From: Actinomycetes bacterium
GTDB taxonomy: Bacteria > Actinomycetota > Thermoleophilia > Gaiellales > Gaiellaceae
Direction: 5' to 3'
DNA length: 38,483 nt
Assembly (NCBI GenBank): GCA_026708005.1
Contig: JAPOVR010000044.1
Span: 1 to 38,483, forward strand
Shown here: in pieces, positions 8,867 through 16,970 of the stretch
How the letters are laid out: the number at the start of each line of letters is the position of its first letter
Numbering within the stretch: position 1 is the stretch's first letter
The notes under the pieces: model-generated
What the model saw: the letters and a program-made list of their open reading frames with translations, nothing else
What the model was told of the DNA's origin: nothing
The model's database searches: none
Position numbers and translations under genes: made by a program

Positions 8867-11758
8867 TTACAGACGGTTCTCGATCGACCGAGCCCGGTCG
8901 CCACTGCCGACCATCGCGGTGTCATTGCCGGGCCCGCCGTGGATCATGTCGGAGCCCTTGTCACCGTAGATCGTGTCGTCACCGGCGTTGCCGTAGATCG
9001 TGTCGTCGCCTTTGCCGCCACGGATCGTGTCGACGCCGCCGCCGCCGCGGATCATGTCGTCACCGGCGTTGCCGTTGACGCGGTCGTTGCCGGAGCCGGC
9101 GTAGATCCTGTCGTCGCCGGAGCCGCCGTGGATCACGTCGCCGCCAGCGTCACCGTAGATGACGTCGTTGCCGCCACCACCGTGGATGACGTCGTTGCCG
9201 CCGAGGCCGCAGATCACATCGTCACCTGCGGTGCCTTGGATCTGGTCGTCACCTTCGGTGCCCCAGTAGGTGCAGCCCCTGGGGTTCGCCCTTTCGACTT
9301 CCCAGGACCGGGAGAACTCCGCGCCAACGTTGCCGGCGGAGTCGGTCGCCCGAACCGTCAGGGTGTGCATCCCGTGCCCCAGGTCCGTGAGCTCCACAAC
9401 CTGACCGGTTGAGTGGAACGCGACGCCGTCGAGGCTGTACTCGAACGTCGCCCCCGCCTCGGACGAGGTCAGCAGGAACTGCGCGTCGCCGCTGGCGGTC
9501 GTCGAGCCCTCAGCCGGGTCGCCGTGGATCATCGCGGTCGGGCCCGTCGAGTCCTCGACATAGGTCATCCCTGCCGGCGAGCACGCCGACATGTTGCCGC
9601 CGAGCCTGGGTGTGCTGGTCGCGTAGAACATCGTCGATGAGTCGTCGGCCACCTGCACCGTGACAGAGAAGTTTCCGTCACGGTCTGCGGTACCCGTCGC
9701 CACCGCGGTGCCGTCACACGTCGCCGACGTGAAGACACTCACCGTCGAGCGGTCGCCAGCGCTGACGCCGCTCACAACCGGCATGTTGTTGTTCGCCGGC
9801 CCGACCGGGGCGACCCCGGTGATCACCGGCACTGACGACACGACCCCGACCGTCACGGGCGCCATGTTCGAGGCGCCGAAGCCGGAGTAGCGGAACGCGT
9901 TAGCTGCAGTCCCGGTAGCTTCACCCAAAGCCCGGATCTGGAAGGTGTACGTCCTGCCATTGGTCAGGCCCGTGACAACCGCGCTGGCCGTCGCACCGGT
10001 GACCGAGGTTCTCCAGCCGGCGCCGAGAAGGTCGCCGTCCCCCCGGTCGGCAGCTATGGCAGCGCCAGTCGCAGCCGTCCAGGTTTTACCGCCGTCGGGG
10101 CTGTAACGGACCTCGTAGCCGGTGACAGGTTCTTGGGTATTGCCTGGCGGGTACGTCGGCAGTGTCCAGGACAGCGTCACCTGCTCAGAACCTGGTGTTG
10201 CCACCAACCCGGCCAACGGGATACCGACAACAGCCGCCTTAGCCTCCGAGATGTAGGTCTTGCCGCCCGTGGTCTGCACCTGGAACTGGTACTCAACACC
10301 GTTGACCAGCGACTGCTCGGGGGTGACGTTGGGGATCGTCGAATCGGCGCCGGTGCCGGCCGTCCTCCAGCTGCTCTGGTACCGGCTGCTGCCCGGCATG
10401 GTGATCCAGCCACCGCCCGTAGGCCAGGGAGCCCACCCGTTGTCGTTACCGCCTGCGTTGCTTCTTTCCCGGAACCGGTACTGGTAGCCGGTGACACCAG
10501 GATCGTTCTGTCTCGTCCACGACAACACCACCGACGCGTCACCCGGCGCCACCGTGAAGCTCTCAAGAGAACCGCCGATCGTCACGGTTGCCATATCAGA
10601 CGCACCGTAATCGTCGCCTTGGCCCCTAATTTTGACCTGGAACGTGTAGGTCGCGCCGACAGTCAAGCCCGTTACAACGAACTTAGGCGTCGTAGCACCA
10701 GCAACCGCATCGGTATTTGCGGTGGTGCCTGGGTTAATCCCGGTAGTGGCGCCCCCCAGCCAGGCTGTCCAAGTGGCGCCGCCGTTAGTGCTATACCGGT
10801 ACTGGTAGCTGCTGAGAGGCGCGAGAGCAAGGGTCGGATGATTCCAGCTCAGCGTCACCCTGTTTCCTGCAGCTGTGGCCGTGAACCCGGTCAGCTTTTT
10901 GCCAGCCACGAACTTCAACGTTGACTCTCGCCCCTGAGTTGTGGTCTTCGCACGGATCTCGATCTGGTACTCAGTGCCGTTGAGCAAGGGGTCAGTGCCG
11001 TTGGTGGTGGTCACCGTGCCGCTCGTCGACGACGCGCTCTGAGCGCCCGTAAGGTCAACCCAGCCGTCATCAGTGAGGTCATCTGGGGTATCAGCGCCAG
11101 CCCAAGCCGGGAACTCCCCACCAGTGTCCGGGCGAGTCCGCGTTCGGTACTCGTACCCGGTGATCGTTGAGTCGCCTGGGTTGTCCCAGCGCAGCGTCAC
11201 CATGGCGTCGCCAGGCTCAGCACGGAAGTTCGACAGCGGTTTCCCAGCCGTCCCGGTCACGCTCGCTGCGGGGCCAGGATCAGCCGGCCCTGTCCCGGGA
11301 GCGGCGCTCGCGGGAGTGCCGGGCCCGTCCGCGTCTGTGCCGTCCGCGTAATGGGCACGCAGCTCAATGACGTACTCCACCCCGTTGTCCAGACCACTCA
11401 CGGTGACAGTCGTCGTACCCGCGTGGTCTCCCACAACATCACGCCAACCAGCTGTCGCGTCTGCAACAGAAAGCCCATTGGCCACGTCCGTTGTTGGTAG
11501 CGGATCCACTGCCACCCAAGCCACAGGGTCCATGTTCACCCTGTATCGGTACTGGTAGCCGGTGATCGCCGAATCGCCCGGATCAGTCCATGACAACACC
11601 ACGCCGTTGTTGATCGGATCTGCTTTCAAGCCTGCCGGTTCGTCAGGCGTCGCCAACGCCGCAGGCACAAGCCACAGCGCGGCCAGCGCGGCCGCCACGG
11701 CGGCCAGAACCAGACGCCCCGGTGCGATCAGCCGATGGCCGATCGTTCCTTGATTCAT
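8867..11758 (-). CDS. Secreted FN3-repeat protein with RTX calcium-binding C-terminus (paralogue)
   Basis: The protein has 963 residues. ATG 11758 is chosen because AAAGGAG lies 6 nt upstream; the GTG one codon earlier would be too close. The signal peptide runs through LVLAAVAAALAALWLVPAALA with cleavage before TPDEPAG. It has the same order as the 5068-7887 protein: five FN3 modules with ITGYQYRYR-type strands, Ig-like modules (VITGVAPVGPANNN, then YVEDSTGP) from ~638, and an RTX nonapeptide beta-roll from ~826 to the end. Both proteins finish in RSIENRL. The repeats have diverged between the copies, so the duplication is not recent. Expected role: calcium-stabilised extracellular adhesin or surface layer protein; ligand unknown. 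Confidence 0.87.
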   Translation of the reverse strand: MNQGTIGHRLIAPGRLVLAAVAAALAALWLVPAALATPDEPAGLKADPINNGVVLSWTDPGDSAITGYQYRYRVNMDPVAWVAVDPLPTTDVANGLSVADATAGWRDVVGDHAGTTTVTVSGLDNGVEYVIELRAHYADGTDADGPGTPASAAPGTGPADPGPAASVTGTAGKPLSNFRAEPGDAMVTLRWDNPGDSTITGYEYRTRTRPDTGGEFPAWAGADTPDDLTDDGWVDLTGAQSASSTSGTVTTTNGTDPLLNGTEYQIEIRAKTTTQGRESTLKFVAGKKLTGFTATAAGNRVTLSWNHPTLALAPLSSYQYRYSTNGGATWTAWLGGATTGINPGTTANTDAVAGATTPKFVVTGLTVGATYTFQVKIRGQGDDYGASDMATVTIGGSLESFTVAPGDASVVLSWTRQNDPGVTGYQYRFRERSNAGGNDNGWAPWPTGGGWITMPGSSRYQSSWRTAGTGADSTIPNVTPEQSLVNGVEYQFQVQTTGGKTYISEAKAAVVGIPLAGLVATPGSEQVTLSWTLPTYPPGNTQEPVTGYEVRYSPDGGKTWTAATGAAIAADRGDGDLLGAGWRTSVTGATASAVVTGLTNGRTYTFQIRALGEATGTAANAFRYSGFGASNMAPVTVGVVSSVPVITGVAPVGPANNNMPVVSGVSAGDRSTVSVFTSATCDGTAVATGTADRDGNFSVTVQVADDSSTMFYATSTPRLGGNMSACSPAGMTYVEDSTGPTAMIHGDPAEGSTTASGDAQFLLTSSEAGATFEYSLDGVAFHSTGQVVELTDLGHGMHTLTVRATDSAGNVGAEFSRSWEVERANPRGCTYWGTEGDDQIQGTAGDDVICGLGGNDVIHGGGGNDVIYGDAGGDVIHGGSGDDRIYAGSGNDRVNGNAGDDMIRGGGGVDTIRGGKGDDTIYGNAGDDTIYGDKGSDMIHGGPGNDTAMVGSGDRARSIENRL

Positions 11759-12174
11759 CACTTTCTCCTTTCCGGCTCCGTCAGACGAGCCTCCGGTCGC
11801 GAATCAGTCAACTATACTAGCTGATGTCCGAGGTTTGACGCGGCGAGTCGCGCGTCGAGCCTGTATCGTTAGAGGACTCAGCGGCCAGCCCGTCGGAATT
11901 AGCTCGCCGCGGCCAGCCTCCGGGTTGGTGCTTTCTCCCCATTGCCCCCGTCCTTCCGGTCGCGAGAAGTCGGGGGCAATGGCATTTCTGGCACAGATCG
12001 AACGCCGGGACGGACGCGAGGCCGCGGCCGCCCAGGCCTCGGGTGTGCCTCCGCCGGCGCGCCCTGGCACGCGAGCTCGACTGCGCGCTCCACGCGACAG
12101 GCCACGCGCGGCGTGGACGATGATCGACTTCCCGTACATCTGTTCGGGCAAGCGAACTGCTCCTACAGCCCCGT
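11759..12174. other. Intergenic region downstream of the RHH gene
   Basis: About 415 bp with the strong Shine-Dalgarno of the FN3/RTX gene at its left end. A minus-strand frame starts at 12178 inside the RHH stop codon (ATGA overlap) and runs to 11804. Its Arg-rich composition and rival frames on both strands make coding doubtful. It could be a decayed partner gene of the RHH protein. Confidence 0.35.
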
Positions 12175-12402
12175 TCATGCGGGGTCGCTCTCGAGGGTGT
12201 CAGCGACCAGCTGCTGGACGAGGGCGCTGATCGTGGTTCCCTGCTCGGCGACGTGGATTTTCAAGGCCCGGTGGGTAGCAGGGTCAAGGTCGACGGTGAC
12301 CCGCACCGGTCGCACCCGGGGGGAATCGCCGGCACTCTCGTCGTGATCGCGCTTGGCAGGGCTCGAAGCGCTGACTGCGTCGCGTCTCACATTGTCGGGC
12401 AT
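12175..12402 (-). CDS. Ribbon-helix-helix DNA-binding protein
   Basis: The protein has 75 residues from ATG 12402, with a near-perfect AAGGAGG 6 nt upstream. The N-terminal ~32 residues are charged and probably disordered. The rest, VRPVRVTVDLDPATHRALKI then GTTISALVQQLVADTL, fits the strand-helix-helix fold of the MetJ/Arc class as found in ParG, omega and antitoxin proteins. Such proteins bind tandem short repeats as dimers. Four tandem octamers lie 56-87 bp upstream (12458-12489), so autoregulation is likely. No toxin gene is recognisable beside it. ParG-like partition or copy-number repression is equally plausible, given ParA 3 kb away. Confidence 0.8.
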   Translation of the reverse strand: MPDNVRRDAVSASSPAKRDHDESAGDSPRVRPVRVTVDLDPATHRALKIHVAEQGTTISALVQQLVADTLESDPA

Positions 12403-12457
12403 CACAAGCCTCCTTCATTGAGTTCGCGATGTGGCTCAGTCAGCATCTCTGCCGTTC

Positions 12458-12489
12458 TCTACTGGTCTACTGGTCTACTGGTCTACTGC
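12458..12489. promoter_or_regulatory. Four tandem TCTACTGG octamers (probable RHH operator)
   Basis: Units start at 12458, 12466, 12474 and 12482; the last ends in C instead of G. The array lies upstream of the minus-strand RHH gene. Tandem 7-8-bp direct repeats are the known target type of ParG/omega-class proteins; assignment to this protein is inference. Confidence 0.6.
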
Positions 12490-12506
12490 CTAACTGCTGC
12501 CAGCAA

Positions 12507-12530
12507 CTCAGTATAGACGATGATACTGAG
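12507..12530. promoter_or_regulatory. Perfect 8-bp dyad
   Basis: CTCAGTAT and ATACTGAG are separated by 8 nt, just beyond the octamer array. It is AT-richer than its surroundings and resembles an operator or promoter-proximal binding site. Confidence 0.45.
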
Positions 12531-12745
12531 ATCCGCAACGGAGGGGCCCGGTACCTCGCATGGCAGGCGGGCTCGGCTGCCTCCGGGCTAAGACGAGGCC
12601 CTGTCGAAGAAGCCGTCGACGCGATCCGCCAAGCCGAGCGGACAATAAGGCAGCGGGCATGGGAAACCTCTTTCTCCCGCTCAGCCTGCCGGGATGTCTG
12701 TCTGCAGGATGTCAGGGGGACGATCAGTCGTCTCTTTGAGGTGCG
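12531..12745. other. Short spacer with an undecided open frame
   Basis: A plus-strand frame runs from 12429 through this stretch to 12749 (…EEAVDAIRQAERTIRQRAW…). It crosses the octamer array and shows no Shine-Dalgarno. I do not call it a gene. Confidence 0.3.
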
Positions 12746-15295
12746 CTAGAACGTCTCGGCGTCCGCGCCGAACCACTTCCTGATGAGGTCGTTCAGCGAG
12801 CCGTCCTCCTTCATGGAGGCGATGGCGCGGCCCAGCCTGTCCTTCAACGCTGTGTCGTCCTCCCGGACGCCGATCCCGACGCCGGAGCCGAGCGCCACCT
12901 CAGGGCCGACGACGGCCAGCCTGTCTCCATGCTCAGCGATGTGCTGCTGGGCGAACTCCCGATCGACCAGGGCGGCGTCCGCTTCGCCACTCAGGACGGC
13001 CGCAACGAGCTCCTCGGCCAGATCGTACTCGAGGAGCGTCGCGCCCAACCCGACAAGGTAGTCGGCATGGATGGTGGCGGTCTGCGCGGCGACCCTGCCG
13101 TCGACCGCCTCGGGGCCCGCACCGGCCAGAGCTATATAGACCGACGGGGTGGGCGGGATGTACGGCTGGGTGAAGTCGATCAGCCTGTCTCGTTCCTCGG
13201 TGATGCTCATGCCCGCCATGATGGTGTCGTAGTCACCGGCAAGGAGGTTCGGGATGATGGTCTCCCACTCGTTGGTCACCCAGACGCACTCGAGTTTGGC
13301 CCGTCGGCAGAGCTCGTCGCCCAGCTCCCGCTCGAACCCGTCGACCTCACCGCTCTCGTTCAAGAAGTTGTAGGGAGGATAGAACCCTTCCGTCCCCATC
13401 CTGACAACACCAAGCGCGCGTGGTCCTTTCGTGATAGGAACCTCTCTTAGGGACCCGTCTTCGTTGATCCATAGTCCTGTGTAAGCGCTTATCTTTTCGT
13501 TGAATGCTTTAACGATCGCGTCGTTGTTTCCGGGGTATCCGAGACGCTTCAACCAGCCTGGGATCACATGCTCCCGTTGAACAACGGCCTGGATGTGGTT
13601 GATGATCTCTTCGGAGAAGGCAATAGCTCGCAGGCCGAACTGCTGGCTGAGTGTGATAGGAACAGAGTTCTGGAAGGGAGAGAGACGTAGTCCTTCCAGC
13701 TCAGCCTTGGCTCCCTCTTCGACGATAATCTGCTGTAGATCATCCGGTATCTCGTTCCAAACGTCCTTGTTAATGACGTTGTTGGTGTACCCGAAGCCGA
13801 CGACAGGGCCTGACATATAGGCAGCCACTTCGTACAGACGTTCAGGGACCGCCAGCAATGCTCCAGTAGTTGCGAAGTCGATTCGCCCCTGTGCCAACGC
13901 AGCATACGACTCGCCCGGCCCAATGAATATAGGTTCGGCTCCCATGCCGGTAATGAAATCCGACATCGCTGCTCCATGGGACCTGATCTTCAGACCCTCG
14001 AAGTCCTCCACCGCCTGAAGCACATCATTGCCGAAGAACCATTGATCGACGCCGGCAAACCAGTTGCGGTTCAACACATGGCTACCGTCGGTGGCTTCGA
14101 GAATGATCCTGTCCACATCATCAGCTACCGCAGTCAAAACCGAATACGAGGTCTCCCAGTCGCTGAATAGCCCCCACAGGGCCTGGAGCTCAAGAGCCGG
14201 CAGAGCTTCAGCCACATAGCCAGCGTAGATATTCGCCATGTCAAAGGTGCCATCAGCAACCTGGTCTACGCTATCTCGACCGTCAAACCCCAGCTGCTGG
14301 AAAGAGACCGCCGAAAGCTTCACCTGGCCGTTAGTTCGTTTAGCGAGGTTAGGAGCCAGGTACGTCTGGACCAGCACACATGTAGGAGCAGTGCTCGAAA
14401 TACAAACATGCTCAATCTCGATGTTTTCACCCGACGACACCAGTTCAGTCGGATTCGTCAGATTAGCTTTCTCTATCAGCCCCCGGTAGTAATCGCTGGT
14501 ATAGATAAACATTTGGCTATCGACACGCAGCTCCTGGGAACCAACCAACGCCAGCTGGAACAGCTCGTTATACAACCCCTCCGGAACCCCGAACCTCAGA
14601 CTCTCGTGAGGCGGAGGCCCGACAAGCTGTAGAGGGTCACCCACGAACACCGCGCCTGGCCCTCCCGCGTGCTCCGCCGCGTACTCAGCCAACGACACTC
14701 TCTCCTCAACAGGGTCTCCCTGGACGCCGTCAAGGATGTCGTCGCCGCGGCCGCCGTAGATGGTGTCACGGCCCCCGCCGCCGTAGATGGTGTCGCCGCC
14801 GCGGCCGCCGCGAAGGATGTCGTCGCCGCGGCCGCCGTAGATGGTGTCACGGCCCCCGCCGCCGTAGATGGTGTCGCCGCCGCGGCCGCCGCGAAGGATG
14901 TCGTCGCCGCGGCCGCCGTAGATGGTGTCACGGCCCCCGCCGCCGTAGATGGTGTCGCCGCCGCGGCCGCCGCGGAGGATGTCGTCGCCGCCGCCGCCGC
15001 GGATGACATCGTTGCCGCCGCCGCCGCGGATGACATCGTTGCCGCCGAAGCCGCAAATCACATCGTCACCCTCGGTGCCGAACAGCGTGTCATCGCCTTC
15101 GGTGCCAACAACTGTGCAGCCAATCCCTTCAGACCCCAGCCCGGGCTGCTCCTCAGTCGCGGGAGCCCCGTGGGCGGCGTGAGCGGCGGCCGGTAAAGCA
15201 GCGAGTAGACACACCAACAGAGCAGCCGCAAGCAGCAGCCAACCCTGACAGCCGGTTCGGCGCTGATTCTGAATCAAGGGCTCACTCTCGGTCAT
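12746..15295 (-). CDS. Fusion: RTX repeats + TRAP-type (DctP-like) + amino-acid-type (SBP_bac_3) binding domains
   Basis: The protein has 849 residues. ATG 15295 gives a good signal peptide (basic start, then WLLLAAALLVCLLAALPAAAHA); GTG 15331 is possible. Residues ~60-190 are RTX calcium-binding nonapeptides, with an internal 27-residue unit repeated three times. Residues ~290-620 resemble the TRAP-transporter solute receptor DctP: TYLAPNLAKRTNGQV, then GTFDMANIYAGY, a conserved IRSHGAAMSDFITGMGAEP segment and the EIPDDLQQIIVEE helix. Residues ~628-845 form a polar-amino-acid binding fold: GTEGFYPPYNF, GFERELGDELCRRA, AGMSITEERDRLIDFTQPY and the C-terminal SLNDLIRKWFG. The middle segment is clearly lower in GC than both ends, which suggests assembly from three sources. 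No permease gene is near. Extracellular ligand capture or sensing is the likely role. Confidence 0.82.
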   Translation of the reverse strand: MTESEPLIQNQRRTGCQGWLLLAAALLVCLLAALPAAAHAAHGAPATEEQPGLGSEGIGCTVVGTEGDDTLFGTEGDDVICGFGGNDVIRGGGGNDVIRGGGGDDILRGGRGGDTIYGGGGRDTIYGGRGDDILRGGRGGDTIYGGGGRDTIYGGRGDDILRGGRGGDTIYGGGGRDTIYGGRGDDILDGVQGDPVEERVSLAEYAAEHAGGPGAVFVGDPLQLVGPPPHESLRFGVPEGLYNELFQLALVGSQELRVDSQMFIYTSDYYRGLIEKANLTNPTELVSSGENIEIEHVCISSTAPTCVLVQTYLAPNLAKRTNGQVKLSAVSFQQLGFDGRDSVDQVADGTFDMANIYAGYVAEALPALELQALWGLFSDWETSYSVLTAVADDVDRIILEATDGSHVLNRNWFAGVDQWFFGNDVLQAVEDFEGLKIRSHGAAMSDFITGMGAEPIFIGPGESYAALAQGRIDFATTGALLAVPERLYEVAAYMSGPVVGFGYTNNVINKDVWNEIPDDLQQIIVEEGAKAELEGLRLSPFQNSVPITLSQQFGLRAIAFSEEIINHIQAVVQREHVIPGWLKRLGYPGNNDAIVKAFNEKISAYTGLWINEDGSLREVPITKGPRALGVVRMGTEGFYPPYNFLNESGEVDGFERELGDELCRRAKLECVWVTNEWETIIPNLLAGDYDTIMAGMSITEERDRLIDFTQPYIPPTPSVYIALAGAGPEAVDGRVAAQTATIHADYLVGLGATLLEYDLAEELVAAVLSGEADAALVDREFAQQHIAEHGDRLAVVGPEVALGSGVGIGVREDDTALKDRLGRAIASMKEDGSLNDLIRKWFGADAETF
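14732..14974 (-). repeat. Three identical 81-bp tandem repeats in the RTX segment
   Basis: Copies start at 14732, 14813 and 14894 with no difference that I can see. Each encodes 27 residues, i.e. three nonapeptides. Nucleotide identity, not just protein similarity, points to recent expansion by slippage or unequal crossing-over. Confidence 0.85.
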
Positions 15296-15421
15296 GCGCA
15301 CACCCAGCGAGGCGGCTTTCCCCAGCCGCACAAGACTGGCCAGCTCCTTCGCCGCAGCTCATATGTCTCCTGCGCAGACTAGTAGCTCCCGCCGGACACA
15401 CCAGGCAAGCGCACCGGTATG

Positions 15422-15552
15422 GTACCGGTGTGGTACCATACCGGTGCAGTACCGTACTTGTGTGGTACTACAGAGGATTGACGTTGGTTGTTCTGGTCGG
15501 GGGAGAGAAAGGCGGAACGGGAAAGTCGACGATCGCCACGAACTTGGCGGCG
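15422..15552 (+). repeat. 131-bp direct repeat, copy 1 (parA promoter and 5' end)
   Basis: Identical to 15578-15708 at an offset of 156 bp (52 codons, so in phase). It contains several GGTAC/GTACC motifs, the AGAGGA Shine-Dalgarno and the first ~23 codons of parA, including the Walker A motif. Confidence 0.88.
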
Positions 15553-15577
15553 GAGTTAGCTCTCGCCGGCCCCAACT
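15484..15577 (+). pseudogene. Truncated parA 5' fragment
   Basis: The fragment reads VVLVGGEKGGTGKST, then NLAAELALAGPN, and runs into the second promoter copy. The unique 25-bp segment after the repeat (encoding ELALAGPN) is itself typical of ParA helix 1 and differs from the intact gene's YLACRDID. It therefore looks like the start of a related parA allele cut short by recombination. If translated from its own start, it would read in frame through the second copy into the intact gene and add 52 residues with a second Walker A. Confidence 0.6.
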
Positions 15578-15708
15578 GTACCGGTGTGGTACCATACCGG
15601 TGCAGTACCGTACTTGTGTGGTACTACAGAGGATTGACGTTGGTTGTTCTGGTCGGGGGAGAGAAAGGCGGAACGGGAAAGTCGACGATCGCCACGAACT
15701 TGGCGGCG
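15578..15708 (+). repeat. 131-bp direct repeat, copy 2 (promoter and 5' end of intact parA)
   Basis: Exact copy of 15422-15552. It supplies the promoter region, Shine-Dalgarno and start of the intact parA. The GGTACC-type motifs (about four in ~55 bp, direct and inverted) could be operator or centromere sites for the partner protein. Confidence 0.88.
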
Positions 15709-16278
15709 TACCTCGCCTGCCGCGATATCGACGTGGTTCTTCTAGACGCTGATTCCCAGGCGACCGCGGCCCGATGGGTCGAGCGGCGCAACAGCTTCTC
15801 CCCGGGGCTTCCCAGAGTTCACTGCGTCCAGAAGACCGGGGATATCTTCGAGACTATCCGCGATCTGTCCGGCCGCTACCAGCAGGTGGTCGTTGACGCC
15901 GGCGGCCGTGACTCTGAGGAGCTCCGCTCGGCGATGGTCGCCGCTGACAGGCTCTACATCCCGTTGAAGGCCTCCCAGCCAGACCTAGAGACCGTCATCA
16001 ACGTCAGCCGGCTTGTGAAGACCGCTTGTGGCCTCAACCCTGTCCTCAGAGCCTGCGCGGTCGTCTCGATGGCCTCCACCCATCCCGCTGTCACCGAGAC
16101 GCACGAGGCACGCGAGCTGCTGGCGGAGCTGCCTGAGATCGGACTCTCCCAGGCTGTGATCGGGGAGCGCAAAATTTTCCGGGACGCAATCGTCGAAGGA
16201 AGAGGCGTGATCGAGTGCAAAAACAGCAAAGCCAAGGCTGAGATCGGACTGCTAGCCGAGGAGATCTACGGTGGCTAG
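15640..16278 (+). CDS. parA: ParA-family partition ATPase (type Ib-like)
   Basis: The protein has 212 residues, the usual size of short plasmid ParA proteins that lack an N-terminal HTH. TTG 15640 is chosen because AGAGGA ends 6 nt upstream and the product then begins with the strand VVLVGG. The deviant Walker A, EKGGTGKST, has the signature Lys two residues after GG (Lys9) and the P-loop Lys14. LLDADSQATAARWVERR matches the conserved LLDxDPQ segment, and QQVVVDAGGRDSEELRSAM the Walker B region with its Asp. It should drive plasmid or element segregation by ATP-dependent patterning on the nucleoid. It overlaps the next gene by 8 bp, which implies co-translation. The 5' region is duplicated upstream. 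Confidence 0.92.
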   Translation: MVVLVGGEKGGTGKSTIATNLAAYLACRDIDVVLLDADSQATAARWVERRNSFSPGLPRVHCVQKTGDIFETIRDLSGRYQQVVVDAGGRDSEELRSAMVAADRLYIPLKASQPDLETVINVSRLVKTACGLNPVLRACAVVSMASTHPAVTETHEARELLAELPEIGLSQAVIGERKIFRDAIVEGRGVIECKNSKAKAEIGLLAEEIYGG

Positions 16279-16588
16279 ACAACGGAGGTTCCAGCTACCC
16301 GACGAGACCGCGACGGCGGCTGCCGCTGACCCGGGGCATGTCGCAACGTTCGTTCAAGGAGCCCCCCGCCAGACAGGCGAGAACCCCGGGACTCCCTGGG
16401 CTGGCCTCGACCCGAAAGCAAAACCAACCAGCGGGATCAACCTCCGGCTGAACGAGTACCAGATCACACTGCTGCGCTACGTTGCCGAACACGGCGGGCT
16501 CAGCCAGCAACAGACAACGAAACGCATCCTGATCCCCGCCCTCGAAGCCAGAGCTCGGGAGATAGCAGACAACCAACCATCTGGGTGA
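16271..16588 (+). CDS. Small partition partner protein (ParB/ParG-like, inferred)
   Basis: The protein has 105 residues from GTG 16271, which overlaps the parA stop (GTGGCTAG) and so is translationally coupled. The N-terminal half is Ala/Pro-rich and probably disordered. The C-terminal half, GINLRLNEYQITLLRYVAEH followed by LSQQQTTKRILIPALEARA, has the strand-helix-turn-helix look of an RHH DNA-binding domain. In type Ib cassettes the small downstream gene encodes the centromere-binding protein with an Arg-finger-like N-terminus that stimulates ParA. Position and size support that role; the sequence alone does not prove it. Confidence 0.7.
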   Translation: MARQRRFQLPDETATAAAADPGHVATFVQGAPRQTGENPGTPWAGLDPKAKPTSGINLRLNEYQITLLRYVAEHGGLSQQQTTKRILIPALEARAREIADNQPSG

Positions 16589-16589
16589 G

Positions 16590-16970
16590 TTGCGGCCGCG
16601 CGACCTGGCAGAACGCTCTCCCAGCGACAGTCCCGGCGGACGCCTTCTGGCTCTCGGACTGGGTGTGGAGCAAGAGACGCCTGAGCCTCTGTCCAGGCCC
16701 AGGGTGTCTTCCCCGCAACGGGTGTTCACGAACTCCCATGCGTGGCGTCAGGTGGCGAAGGCGATCACTGCCTCGCACCCGTACTGCGGCCGCTGCGGGG
16801 TCACGCAGCAGCTTCAGGTACACCACACGGTGCCGCTCGCCTATCTCCTCGCCAACGGTGAGGACCCGTACGACCTTGACCTCTGCGAGGTCTTGTGCGC
16901 CCGGTGCCACCGGCAGGCGGAGCCTGCAGCACAGCAGAGCCCGAACCCTCAGCTGCTTCTTCAAAGATAG
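16590..16970 (+). CDS. HNH endonuclease-like protein
   Basis: The protein has 126 residues. TTG 16590 sits 1 nt after the previous stop and suggests coupling; GTG 16721 is an alternative that would keep only the domain. The domain reads WRQVAKAITASHPYCGRCG, then LQVHHTVPLAYL, then LCEVLCARCHRQ. Two CxxC pairs would bind structural zinc. HH and the later Asn/His-type positions fit the beta-beta-alpha metal active site of HNH nucleases (McrA-like). Placement directly after a partition pair is unusual. It may act in mobility, DNA processing or defence; the target is unknown. Confidence 0.78.
   Translation: MRPRDLAERSPSDSPGGRLLALGLGVEQETPEPLSRPRVSSPQRVFTNSHAWRQVAKAITASHPYCGRCGVTQQLQVHHTVPLAYLLANGEDPYDLDLCEVLCARCHRQAEPAAQQSPNPQLLLQR

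Noticed and set aside
5068-15295. RTX proteins as haemolysin-type toxins with type I secretion
   Set aside because: There is no acyltransferase, HlyB or HlyD gene; the proteins carry N-terminal Sec signals and adhesin or receptor domains.
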